DNA of 64,000 nt from Podaxis mareebaensis (Eukaryota; Basidiomycota; Agaricomycetes; Agaricales; Agaricaceae), in the NCBI GenBank assembly GCA_018524725.1, contig JAEUWP010000028.1, positions 1 to 64,000 on the forward strand. The letters are read 5' to 3'. Positions 11,579 to 23,085 of the stretch are shown one piece after another; position 1 is the first letter of the stretch; every line of letters starts with the position of its first letter. The notes under the pieces are model-generated. The model did no database searches. It worked only from the letters and a program-made list of their open reading frames with translations, and was not told the DNA's origin. The position numbers were made by a program, and so were the translations under genes.

Positions 11579-14278
11579 ATGGCAGACGAGATGCTGGAAT
11601 GCCCTTTGGATGCATTCATGGAGGACTATGCACCTTTTAACCCATGCCAACAATCCATTGACGACGCGTTACACAAGCATATTGACACGCACCGGGAGAG
11701 ACTCAGGAATGTCGCGAAAAACGTGCCAAGGGAAGAATCACAGCAGACTTGGGCGTGGGCTGGCTTTGAGGTTCCTCCGTCAGACATGCTGGCGGGTGAA
11801 ATAGAAATATTCACAAGACTGCAAACCATCGTCCACGCTCTAGCCGAACTGGACACTGTGTGTCGTGGCCAGTGCCAAAACCCACGCAAGCGACAATTTC
11901 ACTACAGAGACTGCCCCTCGAAGACGATGGTATCGGAAATCGATGGGACCAAATTCCAGGTCGACGCTTGCATCACGGAAAATCCTGGTGCACAGAACAT
12001 CGTCTTGACTGAGGCTGCGGTGATCGCACAGTTCAAGAAACACAGCAGAGATGCTCAGAAGGTTAGCCTATACCGCACATTCTGATACATGCCAACGAAT
12101 TACATTTGTAGAACCACTCGCAGCTTGTTTCAGCGGTTAACTACATCACGAATGACGATCCTCGCCGCACATGGGTCTATGGCGTATGTCTTCTCTGCAT
12201 TGGTTAGTGGGAACGATTCTGAAAGGTCCTCAGATTACGATCGAGGACAATATGATGTCACTGTGGTACTTCTGCCATTCGCACTCGGTCAAGTCGGAGG
12301 CCTTTGATTTTACAACAGTATGCCTATGTTCCCGGTTTGTGGACCTTTCAAGCTTACTCTCTTCGCAGGACATCAAGACCTTCATCCGAGTCTTCCTATC
12401 TTTTCTCTACGCAACACGAGAAGAGATTGGATTTGATCCCACTGTCCACCGGGTGCGGTACAAAGGCAACATCTGCTATGTCTACGAAATGGGAACGAGC
12501 GAGGCTCCAACGTACTTCAGGACCATTGACCCACTCTTCAACCAGCGGGTTTTGTGCATCACAGGGAGGAAGACACGGGTCTGGAAGGCCGTCGAGGTTG
12601 AGGGTTTCGAGGATGATAAAGTCGGAAAGGTGAAGAATGGCGGATCAGAGGTTGTGTTAAAAGATGTGTGGCACGATGCAGGGTCGAAGACGGAGAAGGA
12701 GAACCTGGATGCTGTGTTCGCGCGCCTCAAGAATGTAAAAGAAGAGGACTATAGTTGGGCTCCACCTATTCTCAAGAGTCGTCTCAAGAAGATTCTTCAG
12801 AATGAAGGATACAAAGATTTCTTCATGGAAATCAGGCAGGAGAGGGTCCCCGGGAGCACCAAACCGCGGTCGAAGTCGGCCATACGCGCACCAGACCTCC
12901 TCCACTGGACACCAAAGGAACCCAAGACAGCATCGGGGAACATAACCAAAGGTTCTACCCAGACCATTGGGTCCTACGGCTTGCCAGCTAACGTCTTTGT
13001 TCGTCGCTCGGGGAAGCCACCCGCGCGTGTTCCTCGGGAGTATCGTGTCAATGAACATCGCCGCCTGATATACGGCGAGGTTGGTTGCTCGCTCCATGAC
13101 GCTAAAGACCTTTCCATGTCTTTCTGTGCCGTTCGAGATGCCTTTGTTGGTAAGTTTTATGTTACTGTGTTGAGACTATTTCTGATCGCTCGTCAGCTCT
13201 TGTTCTTTTGTATCTCGCCCGCTGGGTGCACCGTGATGTCAGTACAGGCAACATCATTGTGGTTAAGAGGAAGGACGGGTCCGTTGGAGGAAAGCTGAGT
13301 GATTTTGAGTACGCGAAGGCGTTCACAAATGACCAGGTTAGCCCTGATCCGAAGACAGTGAGTGTCTTGAAATTTGTGCTCAGCATTACATTTCTTCACG
13401 CGCCAATCTAGGGAACGCCGTATTTCATGCCACTGGAGATTCACGGATCAACCACGTTTTACAGCCGCCTCCATAAAGTGAAACATGTAGTTGAGCGGGA
13501 CCCCTTTACCTTCGTACCGGGAGGTGGTACAAGAGCCAAATCATTCGGCGGGCGCAATCCCAGTGATAGCAAATCTTTGTCCGACAATCCACCACTGCCA
13601 AAGTTTCGATTCCAACATGACCTTGAATCACTTTGGTGGATCCTGCTGTGGATTCTCCTATATCGCGTCAAACACCCCGAGGCACTTGAGCTTGCGAACG
13701 AAGTTTTTACTTATACCTCCCTCCCAAGTAAACCGCGGGAGGATTTGTTTAAAATGGAATCATTCGAAACCTACCTTTCCAATCGCATTCACCCCGAGCT
13801 TGCCCCCTGTGTTGACGGCCTTGACATCTACCGCGCAACGCTCCACAACTCCTACCTCGACGAAGAAGGTTTCAAGAATATGCTTGACCCAGTCACCTAC
13901 ACTGGTATTTACGCCAATGTATGGTTGTCCCTGGGTGAGCTAGGCGACGTCTTTGCGATGCTTGGAGACGTAATCCTTCAGGATGATGCTTCGATGTCTG
14001 AGGAGACACAACAATCCCAGCAGAAAAGGTCACGCTCACGGACCCTCGGTGATACTGACGATGTCGATGGCACAACCAATGCCAACGACGCCGACGACAC
14101 TTATGCTGATGGTGACGCCGACTACGAACCGGAGGACGAAGGAGGGGATGGAGCGGAGGAGGAAATGGTTAAGTCGATCAAACGGCCGAGGAAAAAACAG
14201 AAACAAGGTCACAAAGACCATGAAAGGCAGCGAGAGTTGAACGGGAACCAAGTTCCCCGCAAGCGCATGCACTTCTGA
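11579..14278 (+). CDS. FunK1 fungal-type protein kinase, tandem copy 2
   Basis: Exons 11579-12061, 12112-12183, 12234-12317, 12369-13149, 13197-13357 and 13412-14278 give 815 residues. Exons 2-5 have exactly the lengths of those in copy 1. Catalytic His485, Asp487 and Asn492 (HRDVSTGNI) and Asp509 of LSDFEYAK are present, as is FQHDLESLWWILLW. The end of exon 1 (AQNIVLTE, then QK before the splice) and most of exon 6 (MPLEIHGS, ESFETYL, YTGIYANVWLSLG) differ from copy 1 and resemble copy 4. The C-terminus has the same acidic stretch and basic tail (NGNQVPRKRMHF). Intact. Confidence 0.87.
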
Positions 14279-14329
14279 ATTTTAGTTCGTCCCTGTATTA
14301 TCGTCCCTGTATTACCTTATTCTTGCGCA

Positions 14330-14740
14330 TGGGTGTTTCAACGGCGCCCGCTGTTACTACTCCCACATGCTCTTGTTCGAAGACGCGATCCAGAATACTC
14401 CGCTTCGACTTCATGTGGAGGGATGGCGCAAAGCGGGAGATCGGTGTCCCATAACTGTGCCGTCGTAGGTGCGAAATCGCTGTACAAGTTTACGGATTTT
14501 GAGAGTGGCGGCGGGGATGGGAAACCGGCGTGAAGGTAGGACAATATAGATATAAATTTGTACCTTGATAAGGCTTTACAAAAACGAGTGCACCGTTTAA
14601 TACTCTGCTCAGTTCCGTAGGCACGTCTTCACTCCCGACACTGGTAAGGCCGCTCTCATCAATTGTGGTGTATAAGTCGACTTGATATGGGTGGGTGGTG
14701 AGAGGCGAGAGATTGGCGTCCGCTGGCTGTGCTGCCAATT
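14330..14740 (-). pseudogene. Rearranged GRC3 fragment after FunK1 copy 2
   Basis: Two adjoining blocks match GRC3 (23086-25499) in the same orientation but in swapped order. Block A (about 14410-14560) matches about 23632-23770 of GRC3 and reads, on the minus strand, FAPTTAQLWDTDLPLCAIPP, like FVQTTAQLWNTDLPLCAIPP in the real gene. Block B (about 14560-14695) matches about 23508-23640 and reads SRVLNGALVFVKP. In GRC3 the + strand order is B then A. There is no open frame joining them, and the pieces do not include the kinase P-loop, so this is non-functional. Confidence 0.7.
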
Positions 14741-14867
14741 ATATGAAATCGCCATTTACATCTGTGAACATTGAAGGTGGTAGAGAAGATGGGGAGCTGG
14801 CATGAAAATATGATGGAATGGATAACGAACAGACCCTAAACTACAGCGCCTAAGCCAGAAACTGCTG

Positions 14868-15600
14868 TCAATTGCTTTTTGTAAGCCCCTCGGATGCGAT
14901 GAAGCGTTTGAGAGCAAGACATCGATATTCTGTGTCCACCGTTCCGTCACTGATCCACCTTTGGTCCGCTGCAACAGTGATGCACTTCAAGACCCAAGTT
15001 TGAGTCGTAGGATACTGACCGGTCACGGAAGTATCGCTCGGCCTCTTGGTGAAAGAGACCAAGTAGAAAATGGGGTTCGTGCTGAATATGGTAATGCAGG
15101 GAATAGTCATGGTTTGTAGCCCAGTGGCTTCGGACTTTATGTTGCCTAACCAGAATGCTGGTATTGCCTCTGCCACAACGTGTGCCTGGGCGTCGGTTGT
15201 GTTAACGAGAGTCTTGTCCTCGACGAGTAAGAGTAGGACGGTGGTGGGGCGATGATAAGGCACCTCTCGCCGCGGACGGTCAGGTAGCTACAGCGACGCG
15301 TCGTTCATTAAGCCCGGAAGCTTCAGAGTCGTGAGTGCAAAACTGTCAATGGCGTTTTCCTGGTTGACACGAGTGGCGACATGGAGGTAATCAGGGCAGT
15401 CTGTGTCGATGGGCGAGGTGAGGATGGCGCGATCAAGATGGTCGAACAACGGTCTGACCCAAACTGGAAAAAATCAGCCGGGGCGGTCAGCGGAGTGGAG
15501 ATGTTGTAAGCGAGGAGTTCAGCATCAGCCCATGGAACAAGCGTAAAGTAGACCACGTTCTTGGATGCTGACAAATCCATTCAGAGCACTCGGCAACGGA
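14868..15600 (-). pseudogene. Decayed minus-strand gene between FunK1 copies 2 and 3 (both ends recognisable, frameshifted)
   Basis: Frame 15580-15323 reads NVVYFTLVPWADAELLAYNI and then PADFFQFGSD before drifting out of frame. Frame 15263-14868 carries the C-terminal part, with LLLVEDKTLVNTTDAQAHVV and TMTIPCITIFSTNPIFYLVS. It is the same family as the relic at 10265-11160, but here the C-terminal half is kept and the middle is damaged. No intact model can be made. Confidence 0.5.
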
Positions 15601-15997
15601 ATATCAATAAATTTACAGACTATTGGGGTTGAGGACTGTCATGATAATCCGAAAAGACGGGAGTGGAAGAAGGTGGAAGGTAACCCAGGTGGTTTTCTCA
15701 CGTACTTTTATGCTGCAGGGTCTGATGTTCAGTCAGGGAAGGCGACAGAGCCAGCGAAAACAAGCTTTATCGTGATTGGTCTTCGTTCCACTGCATTCTG
15801 AAACAACCCCCCCCCCGATTTGGCCCGACCCCAAAGTTGAAGCGGCCGCCAGGTCCAAAACAAGCCTCGTCGTAGGTGGCAATGCGTCTCGGGAACGACA
15901 TGACTCTGATAGCGGCATAGGGTCACGCACCGCCAAACACACGGCTGTCGGTGGTCGACATCCTGAACTTAAGCTCAGGTTGATTATCGTGCAGGAA
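15601..15997. other. 5' flank of FunK1 copy 3
   Basis: Shared array promoter/5' untranslated block. It contains a run of ten C at about 15805 and ends with CTTAAGCTCAGGTTGATTAT shortly before the start codon, as in the other copies. No gene of its own. Confidence 0.5.
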
Positions 15998-18703
15998 ATG
16001 CCAGACGAGATGCTGGAATGCCCTTTGGATGCATTCATGGAGGACTATGCACCTTTTAACCCATGCCAACAATCGGTTGACGACGCGTTACACAAGTACA
16101 TTCACATGCACCCGGAGAGACTCAAGAATGTCGCGAAAAATGTGCCAAAGGCAGAACCAAAGCAGACTTGGGTGTGGACCGACTTTGAGGTTCCTCCATC
16201 AGACATGCTTGCGGATGAAACCGAAATCTTCATAAGACTGCAAACCATCATCGGTGTTCTAAGCGAGCTGGATGTTGTATGTCGTGAGCAAGGCCAAGCC
16301 CCACGCAAGCGACAATTTCATTATAGAGACTGTCCCTCGAAGACGATGGAGTCGGAAATGCGCGGGACCGCATTTCGGGTCGACGCTTGTATCACGGAAA
16401 ATCCTAACGCACAGAAAATCATACCCGCTGAAACGGTCGCGATCGCAGAATTCAAGAAACACAGCAAGGAAGTTGAGGAGGTTAGTCGATACCGCAGGAT
16501 TCTGATATGTACTAATAAAATACATTTACAGAACCGAGCGCAGCTTGTTTCAGCAGCCAGCCACATCATGAACGACGATCCCCGCCACACGTGGGTCTAT
16601 GGCGTATGTCTTCGCTGCATTGGTTAGTGGGAACGATTCTGAAAGTTCCTCAGATTACGATCGAGGACAATATGATGTCACTGTGGTACTTCTGCCGTTC
16701 ACACTCAGTCAAGTCGGAGGCTTTTGATTTTACAACAGTATGCCTTTACTCCTGGTTTGCGGACCTTTCAAGCTTATGCTCTTTGCAGGACATCAAGACC
16801 TTCGTTTGGGTCTTCCTATCTTTTCTCTATGCAACGCGAGAAGAGATTGGATATGATCCCACCGTCCACCGGGTGCAGTACAAAGGCAACATCTGTTATG
16901 TCTATGAAATGGGAACGAGCGAGGCACCAACATACTTCAGGACCATTGATCCGCTCTTTACTCAGCAGGTTTTGTGCATCACAGGGCGGAAGACACGGGT
17001 CTGGAAGGCCGTCGAGGTTGAGGGTTTCGAGGATGATAAAGTTTGGCAGGTGAAGAACGGTGGATCGGAGGTTGCATTGAAAGATGTGTGGCACGATGCG
17101 GGATCAAAGACGGAAAAGGAGAACCTGGATGCTGTGTTCGCATGCCTCAAGGATGTAAAGGAAGAGGACTATAGCTGGGCCCCACCTATTCTCAAGAGGC
17201 ACCTCAAGGAGATTCTTCAGAATGAAGGATACAAAGATTTCTTCATGGAAATCAAGCAGGAGAGGGTTCTCGGGAGCACCAAACCGCGGTCGAAGTTCGC
17301 CATACACGCACCAGACCTCCTTTGCTCGACACCAAAGGAAACCAAGACAGTATCAGGGAACATAATCAAAGGTTCTACCCAGAGCATTGGGTCTTATGGC
17401 TTTCCGGCCAACGTCTCTGTTCATCATTCGGAGAAACAACCTGCGCGTGTTCCACGCAAGTGTCGTGTCATGCAACATCGCCGCCTGATATACAACGAGG
17501 TTGGTTGCTCGCTCCATGATGCTAAAGACCTTCCCACGTCTTTCTGTGCCATCCGGGATGCCTTTGTTGGTAGGTTCTGTTTGTTACTGCATCGAGACTA
17601 CTTCTGACTGTTTGTCAGCTCTTGTTCTTCTGTATCTTGCCCGTTGGGTGCACCGTGACGTCAGTACAGGCAACATCATTGTGGTTAAGAGGAAGGACGG
17701 GTCTGTTGGAGGAAGGTTGAGTGATTTTGAATATGCGAAGGCGTTCACAAATGGCCAAGTTAGCCCTGATCCGAAGACGGTGAGTGTCTTCAAGGTCGTA
17801 CTCAGCATTACACTTCTTCACGCAGCAATCTAGGGAACACCGTATTCCATGCCACTAGAGATTCACCGATCAAAAACATATTACACTCCCCGTTACAACG
17901 TGGAGATTGAAGCCGAGCAGGATATCTTCATCCCAGTGTCGAGACGTGGCGTAAGGGCCGAATCGTCCGACGAAACGAACCCCAATGACGGCAAAGCTTT
18001 GTCCGACAACCTACCTCCACCAAAGTTTCGGTTCCAACATGACCTTGAATCACTGTGGTGGATCCTGCTCTGGATTCTCCTATACCGCGTCGAACACCCC
18101 GAGGCACTCGAGCTCGCAAACGAGGTCTTTACTTACACCTCCATCCCAAGTAGACAACGGGACGACTTGTTTACCAGAGAATCACTCACACCATTCCTTA
18201 CCAGTCGCATTCACCCCAAACTTATCCCCTGCGTTAAGAGGCTTGACTCATTCCGTATAGCGCTCTGCAACTCCTACCATGATGAAGAAAGTTTCAAGAA
18301 TATGCTTGACCCGACCTCTTACTCTAACATTTACTTTCTTGTGTGGTTATCTCTGGGTCCATTAAGCGATATCCTCGAAAGGCTCGATGATATAATTCTT
18401 CGTGATGATACTCCGGTACCTGAGGAGCAGGGGCAACAGTTCCAGCAGAAAAGGCCACGCTCACGGACCCTCGGTGGTACTGACAACGTCGATGACACTG
18501 CCAATGCCAATGACGTCGACCACATTAATGCTGGTGGTGACACTGACTATGAACCGGAGGATGTAGGAGGGGATGGAGCGAACGAGGAAATGGTTAAATC
18601 GACCAAACGGCAGAAGAAAAAACAGAAACAAGGACAAAAAGACCATGGAAGGCAGCAGGAGTTGAACGGGAACCAGGTTCCCCGCAAGCGAATGCGCTTA
18701 TGA
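15998..18703 (+). CDS. FunK1 fungal-type protein kinase, tandem copy 3
   Basis: Exons 15998-16480, 16532-16603, 16654-16737, 16789-17569, 17619-17779 and 17834-18703 give 816 residues. His485, Asp487 and Asn492 of HRDVSTGNI and Asp509 of LSDFEYAK are kept. Exon 6 (MPLEIHRSKTYY, FTRESLTPFLTSRIHP, LGPLSD) and the end of exon 1 (VEE at the splice) group with copy 1, whereas the middle of exon 1 (IIGVLSELDVVCRE, ESEMRG) groups with copy 4. There are more private substitutions than in the other copies between the two lobes (NVSVHHSEKQPARVPRKCRV). Acidic and basic C-terminal tail present; intact. Confidence 0.87.
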
Positions 18704-18779
18704 AGTTTAGTTTGTTTCTGTATCACCTTGTTCTTATACATTGGTGTTTCAATGGCACCTGTCGCTACTACTCCCACAT

Positions 18780-19150
18780 GGTTCTATTCGAAGACGCGAT
18801 CCAGAATGTTCCGCTTCGACTTTATATGGAGGCATGTCGCAAAGCGGGAGACCGGTGTCCCATAACTGCGCCGTCATCTGTGCGAAATCGCCGTACAAAC
18901 TTACGGATTTCGAGGGTGGCGGCAGGATGGAAAAAATGGTGTGAAGGTAGGACAAGATAGATATGAGGTTGTACGTTGACGAGGTTTTACAAAAACGTTT
19001 AATGCTCTGCTTGGTGTCTCGGACACAACGCCTTCACCCCCCCCCCCCACACTGGTGAGCCCGATTTGGTCAATTGTAGTCTGTCTGCAGACCCTGTATA
19101 GGTAGATGGTGCGAGCCAAGAGATTGGTGTCCGCTAGGTATACTACCACT
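18780..19150 (-). pseudogene. Rearranged GRC3 fragment after FunK1 copy 3
   Basis: Same swapped A-then-B arrangement as after copy 2. Block A (about 18815-18965) reads FAQMTAQLWDTGLPLCDMPP on the minus strand. Block B (about 18970-19105) reads SRALNVFVKPRQRT and contains a poly-C run near 19040. The shared junction shows that the rearranged piece existed before the copy 2 and copy 3 units separated. Non-coding now. Confidence 0.65.
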
Positions 19151-19249
19151 TGTGAAACCGTTATTTACACCTGTGAGCGTCGAAGGTGACAGCGAAGGTG
19201 AGAAGCTGGCATGAAAGCACGACAGAATGCACACCGAACATCCCGAACA

Positions 19250-19700
19250 ACAGCACCTAAGCTAGGAACTGCTGCCAGTGGCATTTTTCCAAGCTCTTAA
19301 TGCAATGAAGCATTGAGAGCAAGCTTTCGATATTCTGTGTCCACCGTTCCGCCGCTGATCCGCCTTTGGTGCGCTGCAACAGTGAAGCATTCAAGGCCCA
19401 AGTTTGGGTCTTAGGATACTGGCTGGCATGACAGTATCGCTCAGCTCCTTGGCGACAGGAATGAGGTAGAAGGTGGGGCTCGTGCCGAGCATGATAATGC
19501 AGGGATGCTCAGAGCTTCTAGGTCATGTTGGCCCCTGGCCTTGCACTTCCAGTTTTTGAGCTGAAATGTTGGAGTTGCGTCTGCCACAACGTGTGCCTGG
19601 GCGTTGGTTTTGCAAAGGAGAGTTTTGCCGTTGATGAGCATGAGTTGGACGGCGGTGGGGCGATGGACCGAGATACCTATCAAATTAGTCGCGACATCAA
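19250..19700 (-). pseudogene. Decayed minus-strand gene between FunK1 copies 3 and 4 (middle deleted)
   Basis: On the minus strand the N-terminal piece FFDVATNLIGIS (compare FFDLATDSTGIS after copy 1) runs straight into the C-terminal piece HRPTAVQLMLINGKTLL and NAQAHVVADA (compare the relic after copy 2). The whole centre of the protein is therefore missing. Downstream the frame breaks up before about 19260. Relic of the same gene as at 10265-11160 and 14868-15600. Confidence 0.5.
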
Positions 19701-20118
19701 AGAATTTGACATCGAAGCTGCTCTTAAAATGACGTCAATCTGTGCAACGGACTCATTCAAAGCACTCAACAACGGACTATCGCGAAATTCAAAGACCATT
19801 AAGGTCGGGGACTGTCATGACAAGCCGAAAAGACCAGCATGGAAGGGAACCAAGATGATGTTCCCTCATGCAAGCTAACCCTGCACGATCTCTATTATGT
19901 TCGGTCAGGGACGGTGGCAGAGCAAACAAAAGCAAGTTTTGTCATGACTGGCTTTCGTCCACTGCATCTGACACCCCGCATCCAGCCCAAAGACCTCCCA
20001 CAGCCCAAAGACCTAGAACAAGTTCCATCACGTTTTGGGCCTCCAACACATTGCGAAACGCAAGGGTGTAGGCGGTCGACATCCCCAACATAAGCTCAGG
20101 TTGATTATCGTGCAAGAA
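19701..20118. other. 5' flank of FunK1 copy 4
   Basis: Conserved array flank, with AATGACGTCAATCTGTGCAA at 19727 and AAGCTCAGGTTGATTATCGT just before the start. It also has a short direct duplication of CCCAAAGACCT (about 19986 and 20004). No gene. Confidence 0.5.
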
Positions 20119-22739
20119 ATGGCGGACGAGGTGCTGGAATGCCCTTTGGATGCATTCATGGAAGACTACGCACCCTTTAACCCATGCAAACAATCCATTG
20201 ACGACACGTTACACAAGTACATTCACATGCATCCAGAGAGACTCAAGAATGCCGCTCAAAACATGCCAAAGGGAGAACCAAAGCAGACTTGGGTGTGGGC
20301 CGACTTTGAGGTTCCTCCATCAGACATGCTGGCGGGTGAAATAGAAATATTCACAAGGCTGCAAACCATCATCGGCGTTCTAAGCGAGCTGGATGTTGTA
20401 TGTCGTGAGCAGGACCAAGCCCCACGCAAGCGACAATTTTACTATAGAGATTGTCCCTCGAAGACGATGGAGTCGGAGATGCGCGGGGCCGCATTTCGGG
20501 TCGACGCTTGCATCACGGAAAATCCTAATGTGCAGAACATCGTCTTGACCGAGACTGCAGTGATCGTAGGATTGAATAAACACAACAGATATGTTCAGAA
20601 GGTTGGTCTATGCTGCACATTCTGATACATGACAATGGAATACATTTACAGAACCGCTCGCAGCTCGTCTCAGCAGTTAACCACATCATGAATGACGATC
20701 CTTGCCGCACATGGGTCTATGGCGTATGTCTTTTCTGTATTGGTTAATAGGAATGATTCTGAAAGTTCCTCAGATTACGATCGAGGACAATATGATGTCA
20801 CTGTGGTACTTCTGCCGTTCACACTCGGTCAAGTCGGAGGCTTTTGATTTTACAACAGTATGCCTATGTTCCCGGTTTGCGGACCTTTCAAGCTTACTCT
20901 CTTTGCAGGACATCAAAACCTTCATCCGAGTCTTCCTATCTTTTCTCTACGCAACGCGAGAAGAGATTGGATTTGATCCCACCATCCACCGGGTGCGGTA
21001 CAAAGGCAACATCTGCTACGTCTATGAAATGGGAACGAGCGAGGCGCCAACGTACTTCAGGACCATTGACCCGCTCTTCAATCAGCGGGTTTCATGCATC
21101 ACAGGGCGGAAGACACGGGTTTGGAAGGCTGTCGAGGTTGAAGGTTTCGAGGATGATAAAGTTGGGCAGGTGAAGAATGGTGGATCGGAGGTTGCATTGA
21201 AAGATGCGTGGCACGATGCGGGGTCGAAGACGGAGAAGGAGAACCTGGATGCTGTGTTCGCGCGCCTCAAGGATGTAAAGGAAGAGGACTATAGCTGGGC
21301 CCCACCTATTCTAAAGAAGCATCTCAAGAGGATTCTTCAGAATGAAGGATACAAAGATTTCTTCATGGAAATCAAGCAGGAGAGGGTTCTCGGGGGTACC
21401 AAACCGCGGTCGAAATCCGCCATACGCGCACCAGACCTTCGCTTGGCACCAAAGGAACCCAAGACGGCATCGGGCGAAGGTTCTACCCAGAGCATTGGGT
21501 CTTATGGCTTGCCGGCCAACGCCTTTGTTCGTCGCTCTGAGAACCCACCCGCATGTGGTCCTCACGAGTGTCGTGTCAAGCAACATCGCCGCCTGATATA
21601 CGATGAGGTTGGTTGCTCGCTCCATGATGCTAAAAACCTTTCCACGTCTTTCTGCGCTATCCGGGATGCCTTCGTTGGTAAGTTTTGCTTGTAACTATAT
21701 CGAGACCGTTTCTGATCGCTCGTCAGCCCTTGTTCTTTTGTATCTCGCCCGTTGGGTGCACCGTGACGTCAGTACAGGCAACATCATTGTTGTTAGAAGG
21801 AAGGATGGTTCTATTGGAGGAAAGCTGAGTGATTTTGAACTTGCGAAGGCGTTCACAAAAGACCAGGCTAGCCCTGACCCGAAGACGGTGAGTGTCTTTA
21901 GGTTCATATTCGGCGTCACACTTCTTCACGCGGCAATCTAGGGAACGCCGTATTTCATGCCGCTGGAGATTCATGGATCGAGCACGCTTTACCAGCCCCC
22001 TCACAAAGTGGAACTTCCAGTCGAATGGGACCTCGAATGGAACCCTTTTACATTCGTACCAGGAGTTGGTGCAAGAGCCAAATCGTTTCGTAGACCCAGT
22101 CCCAGTGATAGCGGAGCTTTGTCTGACTACCTGCCCTGGCCAAAGTTTCGATTCCAACATGACCTTGAATCGCTTTGGTGGGTCCTGCTCTGGATTCTCC
22201 TATGTCGTGTCAAACACCCGGAGGCACTCGAGCTCGCGAACGAAGTCTTTACTTATACCTCCCTCCCCAGTAGACCCCGGGAGGATTTGTTTAAAATGCA
22301 GTCATTCGAAACATACCTTGTCCATCGCATTCATCCCAAGCTTGCCCCCTGTGTTGACGGCCTTGACATCTACCGTGCAACGCTCTACAACTCCTACCGT
22401 GACGAAGAAGGTTTCAAGAATATGCTTGACCCAACTACTTACACTGGTATTTACGCCAATGTATGGTTGTCTTTGGGTCAATTATGCGAGGCCTTTTCGA
22501 CGCTTGGTGACATAATCTTTCAGGATGATGCTTCGGTATCTGAGGGCGAGACGCAACAGTCTCAGCAGAAAAGGTCGCGCTCGCGGACTCTCGGCGATAT
22601 TGACAATACCCAGGACACTGACAGCGTTTACAATACTGACGATGCCGACTATAAGCTGGAAGATGAAGGAGAAAATGAAGCGAACGGGGAAATGGTTAAG
22701 CCGATCAAACGGCCGAGGAAAAAACGTAAACAAGGATAG
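20119..22739 (+). CDS. FunK1 fungal-type protein kinase, tandem copy 4 (C-terminal tail lost)
   Basis: Exons 20119-20601, 20652-20723, 20774-20857, 20909-21677, 21727-21887 and 21942-22739 give 788 residues. Exon 4 is 12 bp shorter than in the other copies (four residues missing after KTASG). Catalytic His481, Asp483 and Asn488 are kept; the metal-binding motif is LSDFELAK (Asp505), with Leu replacing the Tyr of copies 1-3. The gene stops at TAG 22737-22739, where the others have CAG, so the tail with PRKRMR is lost although its DNA remains downstream to about 22804. Exon 6 groups with copy 2. Probably functional in the kinase domain. Confidence 0.85.
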
Positions 22740-23085
22740 AATGACCATAAAAGGCACGGGGAGTGGAACGGGAACCAAGTTCCCCGCAAGCGGACGCGCT
22801 TATGACATTTAGTTCGTTCCTGTATTACCTTGTCTTGTACATGGGTGTTCAATGGCACCCGTCGTTACTACTCCCGCATGCTTTTATTCGAAAACGCGAT
22901 CCAGAATACTCCGCTCTGTGGCAGTGAGAATGGTTTCTTCTATACTTGTTGCACCAAGAACAACCAATTATTAGACTCATTCCCTCTCCATTTTCCTGAC
23001 CGAGCCATGACAAGGCGATTTTACACAAAGTCAACAACACCTAGCACTATTGCCGAATAGACTTCTTGGCTCAAATCCGACATAT
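22740..23085. other. Intergenic, FunK1 copy 4 to GRC3 (convergent 3' ends)
   Basis: Holds the untranslated remnant of the kinase tail and the standard array 3' flank. Up to CGCTCTGTGGCAGTGAG (about 22911-22927) it matches the flank of copy 1 (CGCTCTGCGGCAGTGAG), and lacks the GRC3 insertion seen after copies 2 and 3. No gene. Confidence 0.5.

Noticed and set aside
14338..14544. Apparent small proteins resembling GRC3 in the kinase array
   Set aside because: They are the permuted GRC3 fragments; no start context, no P-loop and no continuity between blocks, so not counted as genes.
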